Shown here: positions 8,607-17,947 of the stretch, piece by piece
Numbering within the stretch: position 1 is the stretch's first letter
Layout of the letters: each line of letters starts with the position of its first letter
Assembly: GCF_003287975.1 (NCBI RefSeq)
Contig: NZ_QMKQ01000002.1
Location: 62,001 to 126,000, forward strand
Origin: Arthrobacter sp. AQ5-05
Lineage (GTDB): Bacteria; Actinomycetota; Actinomycetes; Actinomycetales; Micrococcaceae
Length of the DNA stretch: 64,000 nucleotides
Reading direction: 5' to 3'
Position numbers and translations under genes: made by a program
Notes under the pieces: generated by a model
The model's input: only the letters and a program-made list of their open reading frames with translations
The model's database searches: none
What the model was told of the DNA's origin: nothing

Positions 8607-10415
8607 TTACTCAGCGCGTACCCACTGCTCTGCGTTCCAGACGATCTGCGACTGGGTGGCGGTGTGACGCACGTTCTTGACGTCAGCCGAGGAGGCGGAC
8701 AGTCCTGGGTGCGCGAACACCGGGATGCCGAAGAGGTTGTCCCACAGCAGCTTCTCGATGTTCTTGGTCTCGGCAAGGTGCACGGCCGGGTCCATCGAGG
8801 TTGCCAGGCGCTCCCACGCGGCGTCGACATCCTTGTTGGAGAACTCGGTGTAGTTCTGCGGCTTGCCCGTGCCATAGATGTTCTGGCCCGAGGTGATCTG
8901 GCCGGAACCGGCCCAGGCGAACAGTGCTACGTCGTAGTCGCCGCGTTCCTGGGTTCCGCCCGGTGCAAAGAACTTCGGGTCGCCGGCGTCAACGACTTCG
9001 AAGCCCGCCTCCTTGCAGGAGGACTGGATCATGGCGACTTCGTCGGTGCGGCGCGGGTTCGGAGCCGAGTAGCCGATGCGCACCTTGGTGCCCACTGCGT
9101 TCTGCTCCTCGAGGATCTTCTTGGCGCCGGCAATGTCCACCGCGTCGTAGCGTCCGTCGTAGGAAGCCGAGACGACCTCGTCATAGGTGTCCTGGAACGG
9201 GAAGACCTCGCGTGCATTGAGCACCTTGGCCTCCGGGTTCAGCGGCTTGATCAGGTTGTCAACGATTTCCTGGCGTGGAACGCACATCGCGAACGCCTGG
9301 CGCAGTTCCAGGGAATCCTTGAAGACGGCCTTGTCGCGGAAGTTGAAGTCCAGGTGCTCCCAGGTCAGGGTGTCGCCCTGCTGGATGTTCACCGCGTCGC
9401 CCAGGGCCTTGAGCTGTGCCAGCGTGTCAACGGTCGGCTGCGGAGCAATGACGTCGAGGTCCTTGTTCTGCAGTGCCTGGACCATTGCGCCGTCATCGAT
9501 GAAGCGGAAGGTCAGCGTCTTGGTTGCTGCCGGGGTGCCGTAGTAGTTCTCGTTGGCTTCAAGGGTCACCGACTGTCCGGCGCTCCAGCTCTTGAGCTTG
9601 TACGGGCCCGAGGACGGAATCAGCTCCGCGTCCGGCAGGGTTCCGGGCTTGGTGGTCCAGCCGGTGTTCCAGAACTCGGCGGCCTTGGTGATTGCCTTGG
9701 CATCGCCGGCGCGGACCGCGTCAACGAACTCCGCGGTGGACATGCCGCCCTGCTTGGCCACGACGTGTGCCGGGGCACCCATCCAGCTCTGGATCTGCCA
9801 GTCCGGATCGGGGTTCTTGAAGGTGACGGTGAATTCCTTGGAATCCGCTGCGCCCTCCGGGCCCTTCGGGACGGTGTCGCCCAGGTCGGCGGAGACCGAG
9901 TCGAAGAGCTGCTTGCCCTTGGCGTTCTTCATGTTCGCGTTCTGCGTGGCCCAGGCCAGCACGGCGTCCGCGGTGGTGATCTGGGTTCCGTCGGACCACT
10001 TCGCATCCGGGTTGATCGTGTACTTGATGGTCAACGGATCGTCGCTGGTCTTCTCATAGGAGACCAGCTCCTTGTTGGGGTAGATCGCCCCATCGGTGCC
10101 GAAGTATGAGAACCCGGCGAGCACCCGGTCCACGATGGCGGAGTTGTAGGTGGAGTAGGTCTGCGGGGTGTTGGTGTTGTAACCAATGAATTCAGGGGCG
10201 CCGACAGTGACCTTGATTTCACCGTCCTTGGTCGTGATGTCGCCAAGATCGGCGAGACCCGAGTTTGCCGGTTCGACGGTGTTGGTGCCGCTGCTGGTTG
10301 CAGACGTCGTAGCCGATTCGCTGGGGGCGTTTCCGCCACCCGGCGCACACGCAGTCAGTGCCAGTGCGAGCGCAGCACCAACTGCAACAGCCTTGGAAAT
10401 ACGCTGAACACGCAT
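8607..10415 (-). CDS. Oligopeptide ABC transporter substrate-binding lipoprotein (SBP family 5)
   Basis: A 602-residue secreted lipoprotein. The signal peptide has basic residues (R2, R5, K8), a hydrophobic stretch and a lipobox L-T-A-C with the lipidated Cys at position 23. A linker rich in Ser, Thr and Gly follows. The mature part has the SBP_bac_5 pattern (K-Y-T-I-N-P-D-A-K-W-S-D-G near residue 130, and a late W-A-G-S-G region). It captures the substrate for the two permeases downstream and is the first gene of the operon. AGGAGG precedes the ATG. The upstream region is long (to 10864) and comparatively AT-rich, which fits a regulated promoter. Confidence 0.93.
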   Translation of the reverse strand: MRVQRISKAVAVGAALALALTACAPGGGNAPSESATTSATSSGTNTVEPANSGLADLGDITTKDGEIKVTVGAPEFIGYNTNTPQTYSTYNSAIVDRVLAGFSYFGTDGAIYPNKELVSYEKTSDDPLTIKYTINPDAKWSDGTQITTADAVLAWATQNANMKNAKGKQLFDSVSADLGDTVPKGPEGAADSKEFTVTFKNPDPDWQIQSWMGAPAHVVAKQGGMSTAEFVDAVRAGDAKAITKAAEFWNTGWTTKPGTLPDAELIPSSGPYKLKSWSAGQSVTLEANENYYGTPAATKTLTFRFIDDGAMVQALQNKDLDVIAPQPTVDTLAQLKALGDAVNIQQGDTLTWEHLDFNFRDKAVFKDSLELRQAFAMCVPRQEIVDNLIKPLNPEAKVLNAREVFPFQDTYDEVVSASYDGRYDAVDIAGAKKILEEQNAVGTKVRIGYSAPNPRRTDEVAMIQSSCKEAGFEVVDAGDPKFFAPGGTQERGDYDVALFAWAGSGQITSGQNIYGTGKPQNYTEFSNKDVDAAWERLATSMDPAVHLAETKNIEKLLWDNLFGIPVFAHPGLSASSADVKNVRHTATQSQIVWNAEQWVRAE

Positions 10416-10864
10416 TTCTCCTCCTAATTAGCTTGAGCTTCATGTAACCGAGCTTTCGCTCGAATGCGGTCCATGCAGTGTGCGATGCCCCACAATCTAG
10501 AACCATAGCCGCGATTGCTCCGCTTGGATATAAAAACACCGCTTCATATTTGGTGTGTCATTCGGGCCGCAACACGGTGGCCAAAGCCACCCCGGGGGCG
10601 CCCGCAAACGTGATGGGCGCTACAGCCGCGAAAACTCAAGGATCTGCTTCACATTGAACTTCGCCAATTACTACTCGCAAGTAGCCGCATGTGGTGTGGC
10701 TGGATTTATAACAGTTTGGAAACATCGCCCAACATGACGTTCGGCCCGGCACCGACTGCCCGCCACTAAACCATTGTGATAAGCCAGTGGAGGGGCAAGC
10801 CTTTTGGCTTACCCCTCCACTTTTTGCATATCAATTCCCAATTATCATTGGGATCCAACGTTCC
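10416..10864. other. Intergenic region between the two tandem oligopeptide operons
   Basis: No gene is seen in these 449 bases. The part next to 10415 is AT-rich for this genome (for example around 10527-10555) and should hold the promoter of the first operon. ACACC and GGTGT arms at about 10535-10557 form a loose inverted repeat. The distal end holds the terminator of the second operon (10787-10822). No Crp-like GTGA-N6-TCAC site was noticed here, unlike the second operon. Confidence 0.6.
10787..10822 (-). terminator. Terminator of the second oligopeptide operon
   Basis: A 16-position stem with one mismatch around a TTTT loop lies 43 bases beyond the stop of the ATPase gene at 10865. The T-rich tail is on the plus-strand side, so it may act weakly in both directions. 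Both flanking genes are on the minus strand. Confidence 0.65.
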
Positions 10865-12565
10865 CTAAAGCATCAACGTGGCTCCGGGAATCGCCCGAAG
10901 CAGGTTCTTGGTGTACTCGCTCTGGGGATTGTTGAAGACCTCGTCGGTTGTCGAGTGCTCAACGATCCGCCCATGTTCCATGACGCAGACATCGTCTGCG
11001 ATCTGGCGCACCACCGCCAGGTCGTGGGTGATGAACAGGTACGTCAGGTTCAGTTCTTCCTGCAAGCTGCTGAGCAGGTTCAGGATCTGCGCCTGCACCA
11101 GCACATCCAGTGCCGAGACAGCCTCGTCGCAGATGATCACCTCGGGATTCAACGCCAGCGCCCGGGCAATGGCAATGCGTTGGCGTTGCCCGCCCGAGAG
11201 CTCGTTGGGGAACCTGTGCATCGTGGAGGAGGGCATCGCGACATGCTCGAGCAATTCCTTGACCCTGGTTTGCCTGGTCTTGGCATCCCCGATGCCGTGG
11301 ATACGCAGCGGCTCCTCGATGGTCCGGTAGATGCTGTACATCGGGTCCAGGGACCCGTAGGGGTCCTGGAAGATCGGCTGCACGCGGCGGCGGAACTTGA
11401 ACAGCTGGTTCTCGCTGCGATTGGTCATCACCTGTCCATCGAACGTGATGGATCCACTGGTGGGCTTGAGCAGGTTCAAGACCATCTGGGCGACAGTCGA
11501 CTTGCCGGAACCGGACTCCCCCACGATGGCCGTGGTGGTGCCGCGCTTGACCGAGAAGGACACGTTGTCCACCGCGGTGAAGTCGTCGCTGCGGCCCAGG
11601 CCCCGGCGGATCTTGAAGACCTTGGTCAGGTCCTTGACCTGCAGGATGTCGTCACCTGCAACCACATGTTCGGTCCTGACCACCGCGTTGATGTCCTCGG
11701 CGACTTCGGTGGGTTGGGACTGCAGCCGCTTGGAGGCCAGGGACGGCGCCGCGGCAACCAATCGCTGGGTATATGGATGGACCGGATTGCGCAGGATCTC
11801 CAGCGCCGGGCCGGATTCCACCACCTGGCCCTTGTACATCACCACGATCTTCTCGGCGCGCTCGGCGGCCAGGCCCAGGTCATGGGTGATCAGCACCACC
11901 GCGGTGCCCAGTTCGCTGGTCATGGTGTCCAGGTGGTCCAGGATCTGCTGCTGCACGGTGACGTCCAGGGCACTGGTGGGCTCGTCTGCGATGAGCAGGC
12001 GAGGCCGACAGGCCAGGCCGATGGCAATGAGCGCACGCTGGCGCATGCCGCCGGAGAACTCGTGGGGGTACTGCCCGGCCCGCGCGGCGGCGTTCGGGAG
12101 CCCCGCGTCGGCGAGGACCTGGGCGACGCGTTCCTTGGAGTTGTTTCCGGCCAGGCCGTTGGCCTTCAGGGTCTCCTTGACCTGGAAACCGATTTTCCAC
12201 ACCGGGTTGAGGTTGGACATGGGATCCTGCGGAACCATGCCGATGGAGCTGCCGCGCAGCGCAACGATCCGTGCCTCGGTGGGATGGGTGATGTCTTCGC
12301 CGTCAAAGATGATCTGCCCGCCGGTGACCTTGCCGTTGCCCGGCAGCAGCCCGATGGCGGCAAGCGCCGTGGTGGACTTTCCGGAACCCGACTCCCCCAC
12401 GATCGCCACGGTTTCCCCGGGCATCACGGTCAGCCGACCGTTGCGCACGGCGTGGACCGGCCCCTCGGGGGTTGAGAAGGTGATGGCCAGGTCCCTGATT
12501 TCAAGCAGTGGGCGTTCTTCGTCGGATGACCCGTTCACGGATGGTCCCTTCAATAGTTGGCTCAT
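10865..12565 (-). CDS. Oligopeptide/dipeptide ABC transporter, fused double ATPase (second copy)
   Basis: A 566-residue double ATPase, paralogous to the one at 4187-5890. Domain 1 carries Walker A G-E-S-G-S-G-K-S at about 57-64 and signature S-G-G-M-R-Q-R. Domain 2 carries a second G-E-S-G-S-G-K-S, signature S-G-G-Q-R-Q-R and Walker B V-I-I-C-D-E-A. The last position of domain 2 Walker B reads D-E-A instead of the usual D-E-P, a change common in DppF-type domains. The ATG at 12565 is chosen over an upstream start because AAGGGA lies 7 bases before it and it starts 4 bases after the upstream permease stops. Confidence 0.92.
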   Translation of the reverse strand: MSQLLKGPSVNGSSDEERPLLEIRDLAITFSTPEGPVHAVRNGRLTVMPGETVAIVGESGSGKSTTALAAIGLLPGNGKVTGGQIIFDGEDITHPTEARIVALRGSSIGMVPQDPMSNLNPVWKIGFQVKETLKANGLAGNNSKERVAQVLADAGLPNAAARAGQYPHEFSGGMRQRALIAIGLACRPRLLIADEPTSALDVTVQQQILDHLDTMTSELGTAVVLITHDLGLAAERAEKIVVMYKGQVVESGPALEILRNPVHPYTQRLVAAAPSLASKRLQSQPTEVAEDINAVVRTEHVVAGDDILQVKDLTKVFKIRRGLGRSDDFTAVDNVSFSVKRGTTTAIVGESGSGKSTVAQMVLNLLKPTSGSITFDGQVMTNRSENQLFKFRRRVQPIFQDPYGSLDPMYSIYRTIEEPLRIHGIGDAKTRQTRVKELLEHVAMPSSTMHRFPNELSGGQRQRIAIARALALNPEVIICDEAVSALDVLVQAQILNLLSSLQEELNLTYLFITHDLAVVRQIADDVCVMEHGRIVEHSTTDEVFNNPQSEYTKNLLRAIPGATLML

Positions 12566-12569
12566 GGTG

Positions 12570-13583
12570 CTATCCCTTGCGCGATTTCGGGTCGAGCGCA
12601 TCGCGGACCGCGTCGCCGAGCATGATGAAGCTCAACACCGTGATGGACAGCGCGAGTGCCGGCCACATCAGGATTGCCGGATTGTTGCGCAGCGAGATCT
12701 GTGCGTTGGCAATGTCATTGCCCCAGCTCATGATGCTGGGTGGAAGGCCCAAGCCCAGGAACGAGAGCGTCGCCTCGGCAACGATGTAGATGCCCAGCGA
12801 AATAGTGGCGATCACGATGATGGGAGCCAGCGAGTTGGGCACCACGTGCTTGACCAGGGTCTTGAACTTGGACAGGCCCAGCGAGCGCGAGGCCATGACG
12901 TAGTCGGCGCTCTTGGCCTCGATGACCGCTCCCCGGGTGATGCGGGCCATTTGCGGCCAGCCAAAGATCGCCAGGGTGATGATGACCGTCCAGATGCTCT
13001 TGTTTTCCCGGAATGCGGGCAGCTGCATGATGATGATGGCGCCAAGGATCAGCGGCAGGGCGAAGAAGATGTCGGTGATGCGGGCCAGGACGGCATCGAG
13101 CCAGCCTCCGTAGTAGCCGGCCAGCGCACCGAAGGTGCCGCCGATGATGAGCACGGCAATCGTGGTGAAAAGTCCGACCAGAACCGAGGCCTGGGCGCCG
13201 TAGATGACGCGCGAGTAGATGTCGCAGCCTTGGAAGGTGAAGCCCAGCGGGTGGCCAGCCGACGGGCCCTGGCGTGCAAAGTCCAGTTTGCAGAAGGTGG
13301 GGTCTGCCTTGGCAAAGAGACCCGGGAAGACCGCCACCAGGATCACCAGGATGATGAGCAGTGCGGAAATGATGAACAGCGGTTGGGTCCGCAGGGATCG
13401 CCAGGCCTGCGCCCACATGCTCAGTGGCTCGGCGGTCTCGTCGACCTTGTCCACGGACTGTAGCGGGGTTTCAGCCAGCGGGGCCACGTAGTGCTCGATG
13501 TGGCGGCTGGAGATTTTTCCGGCGCGTACCTTGGGTGCGGGGACGGCCGGTTCAATGATTTCGGGAGTTGGGTTCTCAGACAA
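12570..13583 (-). CDS. Oligopeptide ABC transporter permease (DppC type, second copy)
   Basis: A 337-residue inner-membrane permease with a hydrophilic N-terminus of about 75 residues, one membrane helix, an extracellular loop and the five-helix BPD_transp_1 core. The EAA loop reads Y-V-M-A-S-R-S-L-G-L-S-K. The C-terminus R-D-A-L-D-P-K-S is typical. The start is taken as TTG 13583 because AAGGA lies 6 bases upstream and it overlaps the previous permease by 8 bases; no ATG or GTG fits. Its paralogue is at 5887-6975. Confidence 0.9.
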   Translation of the reverse strand: MSENPTPEIIEPAVPAPKVRAGKISSRHIEHYVAPLAETPLQSVDKVDETAEPLSMWAQAWRSLRTQPLFIISALLIILVILVAVFPGLFAKADPTFCKLDFARQGPSAGHPLGFTFQGCDIYSRVIYGAQASVLVGLFTTIAVLIIGGTFGALAGYYGGWLDAVLARITDIFFALPLILGAIIIMQLPAFRENKSIWTVIITLAIFGWPQMARITRGAVIEAKSADYVMASRSLGLSKFKTLVKHVVPNSLAPIIVIATISLGIYIVAEATLSFLGLGLPPSIMSWGNDIANAQISLRNNPAILMWPALALSITVLSFIMLGDAVRDALDPKSRKG

Positions 13584-14502
13584 GGCGGATCCTTGGGTCG
13601 AGCCACGCGTAGAGCAAATCAACGACGAGGTTGGCGATAACAAATACAAGCACAAGCACGCTGACGACGGCCACCACGGTGGCGCTCTCGCCCTTCAGGA
13701 TGGCTTGGTACAACAGGTTGCCGATGCCGGGGACGTTGAAGATGCCCTCGGTGACGATCGCGCCGCCCATCAGCGAGCCGAGGTCGGCTCCCAGAAAGGT
13801 GACCACGGGGATCAGTGAGTTGCGCAAGATGTGGACCACGACCACGCGGCGCCGGCTCAGTCCCTTGGCGGTTGCCGTGCGCACGTAGTCTGCGCTCTTG
13901 TTCTCCATGATCGAGGTGCGGGTCAAACGGATCACGTATGCCAGGGACACCAGCCCCAGCACCACGGCCGGCAATATCAAGTCCCCCCAGGGGGCGCCGG
14001 AGCTGACGGTGGGTTTGGCCCAGGAAAGTTTCACGCCCACGACGAACTGGAGCACGAAGCCGAGGACGAAGGTGGGAACGGCGATGACCAGCAGCGAGGC
14101 GACCAGGACGGTCGAATCGAAGAGCTTGCCCTTTTTCAGGCCGGCGAAGACGCCGAAGACCACACCGAAAATGGCTTCGATCGCCAGGGCCATCACGGCA
14201 AGACGTGCGGTCACCGGCATGGCCCGAGCAATGACGTCCGAAACCTGCTGGCCGGAGAAGGTCTGTCCGAGGTCGAAGGAGACCAGGTTCTTGAGATAGA
14301 GGAAGTACTGCACCCAGAAGGGTTGGTCAAGGTTGTACTGGGCACGCAGGGCATCCGCAACGGCCGGGCTCATGGGCTTTCCGCCGGACAGTGCCGCAAT
14401 CGGATCGCCCGGTGTGGCAAAGACGAGGAAATATACGAGCAACGTGGCCCCGAAGAACACCGGGATCAGCTGGAGGATCCTTTTGAGGGTGAACGTGATC
14501 AT
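13576..14502 (-). CDS. Oligopeptide ABC transporter permease (DppB type, second copy)
   Basis: A 308-residue permease of standard length. The N-terminus I-T-F-T-L-K-R-I-L-Q-L-I-P and the six-helix core with EAA loop Y-V-R-T-A-T-A-K-G-L-S-R-R match DppB. The C-terminus Y-A-W-L-D-P-R-I-R closes the family pattern. Unlike its counterpart at 6972-8489 it lacks the extra helices. It is separated from its binding-protein gene by 169 bases containing a hairpin. Confidence 0.93.
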   Translation of the reverse strand: MITFTLKRILQLIPVFFGATLLVYFLVFATPGDPIAALSGGKPMSPAVADALRAQYNLDQPFWVQYFLYLKNLVSFDLGQTFSGQQVSDVIARAMPVTARLAVMALAIEAIFGVVFGVFAGLKKGKLFDSTVLVASLLVIAVPTFVLGFVLQFVVGVKLSWAKPTVSSGAPWGDLILPAVVLGLVSLAYVIRLTRTSIMENKSADYVRTATAKGLSRRRVVVVHILRNSLIPVVTFLGADLGSLMGGAIVTEGIFNVPGIGNLLYQAILKGESATVVAVVSVLVLVFVIANLVVDLLYAWLDPRIRLV

Positions 14503-14613
14503 GGAGCTGCCACCGGGGGTGTTGTGGTTGTGATCGAGTCGATCAAGGAACTACTCCTTGTAAGGAAGTTTTTGCGGGAGATGGGGAACGTTTGATTGCC
14601 GTTTCACGCAAGG

Positions 14614-14640
14614 AAGGGGGACCCGGGTCGGGCCCCCCTT
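14614..14640 (-). terminator. Intercistronic hairpin in the second oligopeptide operon
   Basis: AAGGGGG and CCCCCTT arms with an inner CCCG/CGGG stem form a hairpin between the binding-protein gene (ends 14672) and permease gene (starts 14502). Position and likely role match the hairpin at 8546-8579: partial termination that favours the binding protein. Confidence 0.55.
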
Positions 14641-14671
14641 TCTCACGTGTCAGTTCAAGCGGTGGTGTGGG

Positions 14672-16312
14672 CTACTTGCCGGTGATGGCGTTGTAGATCG
14701 GAACACCGTTCCAACCGAACTTCACGTCGGTGACATTGTTGCTCCAGCCGCCCTGGACCGCCTGGTACCACAGCGGCACGACCGGCAGGTCCTCGAGGAG
14801 GATCTGCTGGGCCTCGTTGAAGATCTTGTTGCCTTCCTCGACGGAGGTGGCGGCAAGACCTTCTGCCAGCTTCTGGTCGAACGCGGGGTTCGAGTAGTCG
14901 CCGTCGTTGGAGCCGGCGCCGGTTCCGTAGAGCGGGCCAAGGAAGTTGTACAGCGACGGGTAGTCGGCCTGCCAGCCGGCACGCGAGGCGCCGGTGAGCT
15001 TCTTCTCGCCGACCAGCGTGCGCATTTCCTTGAACGTCGGAATCGGGTTCAGCTCGGCCTTGATTCCCAGGGTGTTGGAAATCTGGTTGGCCATGGCCGT
15101 GATGTATTCCTTGTTGCCCGCGCCATCGATGTTCGAGGTGATGGTGAAGACCTTGCCGGCCGGCCACGGATCGATCTTGTCGGCCTGGGCCCAGAGTTCC
15201 TTGGCCTTGTCGGCGTTGAAGGTCAGGACCTCGTTGCCCGGAAGGGAATCGGAGTAACCGTCCAGGACCGGGGAGGTGAAGTCCTTGGCAACCTGCTTGG
15301 CACCGAAGAAGATGTTGTCAATGATCTGCTGGCGGTCGATCGCCATGGAGATCGCCTGGCGGCGCAGCTGGCCTGCCTCGCCCTTGAACTCCGGCAGGTA
15401 GCTCGGGATCGTCATGGTGGCGTTGCCCGCGTAGGCCTGGTTGACCCAACGGTCGCCCAGGTCGGTCTTGTAGTTCTGCAGGGCGCTTGGCGGAACCTGG
15501 TCAAGCACGTCCAGGTTGTCGGCCAACAGGTCTGTGTAGGCGGCGTCGAAGGAGTTGTAGATCTTGAACGTCACGCCACCGTTGGCCGGCTTGCGTGGGC
15601 CTGAGTAGTCGGCGTTCGGCACGAGGTCGACCTCGACGTTGTGCTTCCAGCCGCCCTCGGCCAGCTTGTACGGGCCGTTGCCTGCGGGGTTTTCGCCGAA
15701 GGCCTTGATGTCCTTGTAGGCCGACTGCGGCAGCGGGTAGAAGGCGGTGTAGCCCAGGCGCAGCGGGAAGTCGGACTCGGGGTTGGTCAACTCGACGGTG
15801 AAGGTGGTGTCGTCGACGACCTTCAGGCCTTCCATCTTGTCCAGCGTGGACTTTTCCGCGCTGACCTTGTCGTAGCCCTTGATGGATTCGAAGAAGTACG
15901 AGTTCAGCTGCGCGTTCTTGGCTGCGGCACCGAAGTTCCAGGCATCCACGAAGGACTTGGCCGTGACGGGCTCGCCGTTGGTGAACTTCTGGCCGGTCTT
16001 GATCTTGATGGTGTAGTTCTTGGCGTCGGTCGTCTCGATCGAGTCGGCCAGCTCGTTGACCGGCTTGCCGGTCGCGTCGTAGCTGACCAGACCGGTGAAG
16101 ATCAGGTCCATCACGCGTCCGCCACCAACCTCGTTGGTGTTTGCCGGCAGCAGTCCGTTCTGCGGTTCGGTCGAGTTCGCGGTGATGACCTTCGACGCGT
16201 CTCCACCGGAGCTTGCGCTGGGGTTTTCTCCGCCGCCGCCGCCACAGGCAGTCAGGGTCAGGGCAAGAGCTGCGGAAAGCACAAGTGCCTTCGAGGTGCG
16301 GTTGTAACGCAT
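14672..16312 (-). CDS. Oligopeptide ABC transporter substrate-binding lipoprotein (SBP family 5, second copy)
   Basis: A 546-residue lipoprotein. The signal peptide ends in the lipobox L-T-A-C (Cys 23), followed by a Gly-rich linker. The mature protein shows the SBP_bac_5 features: D-L-I-F-T-G-L-V-S-Y-D near the start, the K-F-T-N-G-E-P-V-T-A region, and a Y-P-S-L-Y-N-F-L region late in the chain, which resembles OppA/peptide-binding proteins. GAGGAG lies 6 bases before the ATG. A tandem Crp/GlxR-like site (16375-16390, with a weaker copy at 16395-16410) lies about 65-100 bases upstream. First gene of the second operon. Confidence 0.93.
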   Translation of the reverse strand: MRYNRTSKALVLSAALALTLTACGGGGGENPSASSGGDASKVITANSTEPQNGLLPANTNEVGGGRVMDLIFTGLVSYDATGKPVNELADSIETTDAKNYTIKIKTGQKFTNGEPVTAKSFVDAWNFGAAAKNAQLNSYFFESIKGYDKVSAEKSTLDKMEGLKVVDDTTFTVELTNPESDFPLRLGYTAFYPLPQSAYKDIKAFGENPAGNGPYKLAEGGWKHNVEVDLVPNADYSGPRKPANGGVTFKIYNSFDAAYTDLLADNLDVLDQVPPSALQNYKTDLGDRWVNQAYAGNATMTIPSYLPEFKGEAGQLRRQAISMAIDRQQIIDNIFFGAKQVAKDFTSPVLDGYSDSLPGNEVLTFNADKAKELWAQADKIDPWPAGKVFTITSNIDGAGNKEYITAMANQISNTLGIKAELNPIPTFKEMRTLVGEKKLTGASRAGWQADYPSLYNFLGPLYGTGAGSNDGDYSNPAFDQKLAEGLAATSVEEGNKIFNEAQQILLEDLPVVPLWYQAVQGGWSNNVTDVKFGWNGVPIYNAITGK

Positions 16313-16374
16313 TCTTTCTCCTCAACGAGTTTGTTGGCCGGCGGGGAACGAGTTTTCCAACCTCGCCGAACCAT

Positions 16375-16390
16375 GGTGAGTCTCATCACT
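16375..16390. promoter_or_regulatory. Crp/GlxR-like site upstream of the second oligopeptide operon
   Basis: GGTGA-GTCTCA-TCACT matches 8 of 10 positions of the Crp consensus TGTGA-N6-TCACA. A weaker copy, GGTGA-GACTAC-TCATA (7 of 10), starts exactly 20 bases on, at 16395. The spacing of two helical turns favours cooperative binding. The regulator itself is not in the window. Confidence 0.5.
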
Positions 16391-16546
16391 CATAGGTGAG
16401 ACTACTCATAAATCTCTGAAACAACTAATGAACGACTGGCCCTATGCAGAATCTTTATGAACCTGCAACTTATGACCAGACAGCGTTCAACAACTTTCAT
16501 TGTCAACAAGCACCTACGGACCGGGGAGACTCCCGGCCCGTATCGC

Positions 16547-17947
16547 TTAAGCCAAACCCATGACCAAGGCCGGATCCTCAAGGATCGCTCCGACTTCCGA
16601 GAGGAACCTGGCGCCCTGTTCGCCATCGACCAGCCGGTGGTCAAAGGACAGTGAAAGCACCATGACTTGCCGCAGCGCGATCTTCTCAAGGTGCTCCCAC
16701 GGCATCTTGCGCACCTGGCCCACGGCCAGGATTCCGGCTTGGCCGGGCGACAGGATCGGGGTTCCGCCATCGATGCCAAAGACACCCACGTTGCTGATGC
16801 TGAAGGTCCCGCCACCCAGCTGGGCCGGGGTGATCGTCCCCTCGCGGGCGGCCCGGGTCAGTTCCCCCGAGGCGGCAGCAAGCTGGGCCAGATCGAGGTC
16901 CTGGGCGTTGTGGATGACAGGGACCATCAGCCCGCGTCCGGTGGACGCGGCGATGCCGAGGTTCACGTGCCTGAACTCGACGATTTCGCCGTGCTCCTCA
17001 TCCCAATGGGAGTTCAGCGTGCGGTGCCTGGCCAGGGCGAGGGTGACCACCTTGGCCACCAGGGTGGTCACGGTGATCTTCACGTCGGCAAAACGCCTCG
17101 AGGCGCGCAATCGCTCGAGCAACGCCATGGTCTCGGTGACGTCCACGCTCAGGAACTCGGTGGCGTGCGGGGCGGTGAAGGCGCTGGCGACCATGGCCGC
17201 GGCGGTGGCCTTGCGCACGCCCCTGATCGGGGTGCGCGTCTCCCCCGCGGTGGATGCCGGCGGAACGGGCCCCTGCGGCAATGCCTCCGGGGAGGCCGCT
17301 GCCTCGAGTGCTTGCACCACGTCCTGGCGGGTGACCAGCCCATTGGTGCCGGTTCCGCGCAGCGCACGCAGGTCGATGTTGTGGTCGCGGGCGAGCTTGC
17401 GCACCGGAGGGGTGGCCCGCAGGTAGCCGATGCCTTGCGGGACCGGGTCGTGGGGCTCGACCAGGCGCAGGCCCGGGCCGGAATCCGCGGAAACCGGGGC
17501 AGCTGCCTGCGAAGCCCGGCCGGTCGGAACCGGATCGGATGCCGCCGCGGCCACGGGCGCCGGGGCACCTCCGCGTGCACGTCGGGCCGGACGCCCCGAG
17601 GGTTCCGCGGCCGCCCCGTAACCGACCAGGGTCGGCTGGCGCCGGGCGGCGTCCCCCGCAGGTTCCCCGGGCACGGCGACGGTGGCGCCGGAGTTGTCCG
17701 GCACGTCAAAGGAAATCAGCGGGCTGCCGACATCCACCACGGCACCCACCGGCTCGTAGAGCCGCTTGACCACGCCGAAAAACGGGGAAGGAAGTTCCAC
17801 GACGGCCTTGGCCGTCTCGACCTCTGCAATCACCTGGTTCAGCGCCACGGTGTCGCCCTCGGCCACGCGCCAGGACAGGATCTCGGATTCGGTCAGGCCC
17901 TCGCCAAGGTCAGGCAGGTTGAATAGTTTCTCCATGGTGTTGCTCAT
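16547..17947 (-). CDS. bkdC: Branched-chain 2-oxoacid dehydrogenase E2 (lipoyl acyltransferase)
   Basis: A 466-residue E2 component. One lipoyl domain (about 5-80) carries the lipoylated Lys 47 in V-E-T-A-K-A-V-V. A long Ala/Pro/Gly-rich linker leads to a peripheral subunit-binding domain (about 170-210, R-K-L-A-R-D-H-N-I-D). The catalytic domain ends with S-F-D-H-R-L-V-D-G, holding the active-site His and Asp. It moves the acyl group from E1-bound TPP to CoA. It is the third gene of the operon and overlaps E1 beta by ATGA (17944-17947). No E3 gene is nearby, so the E3 is presumably shared. Substrate class is inferred from the two-subunit E1 and the Lrp-type regulator. Confidence 0.88.
   Translation of the reverse strand: MSNTMEKLFNLPDLGEGLTESEILSWRVAEGDTVALNQVIAEVETAKAVVELPSPFFGVVKRLYEPVGAVVDVGSPLISFDVPDNSGATVAVPGEPAGDAARRQPTLVGYGAAAEPSGRPARRARGGAPAPVAAAASDPVPTGRASQAAAPVSADSGPGLRLVEPHDPVPQGIGYLRATPPVRKLARDHNIDLRALRGTGTNGLVTRQDVVQALEAAASPEALPQGPVPPASTAGETRTPIRGVRKATAAAMVASAFTAPHATEFLSVDVTETMALLERLRASRRFADVKITVTTLVAKVVTLALARHRTLNSHWDEEHGEIVEFRHVNLGIAASTGRGLMVPVIHNAQDLDLAQLAAASGELTRAAREGTITPAQLGGGTFSISNVGVFGIDGGTPILSPGQAGILAVGQVRKMPWEHLEKIALRQVMVLSLSFDHRLVDGEQGARFLSEVGAILEDPALVMGLA

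Noticed and set aside
10787-12475. A 562-codon plus-strand frame over the second double ATPase
   Set aside because: No motifs; the minus-strand gene has two complete ATPase domains.
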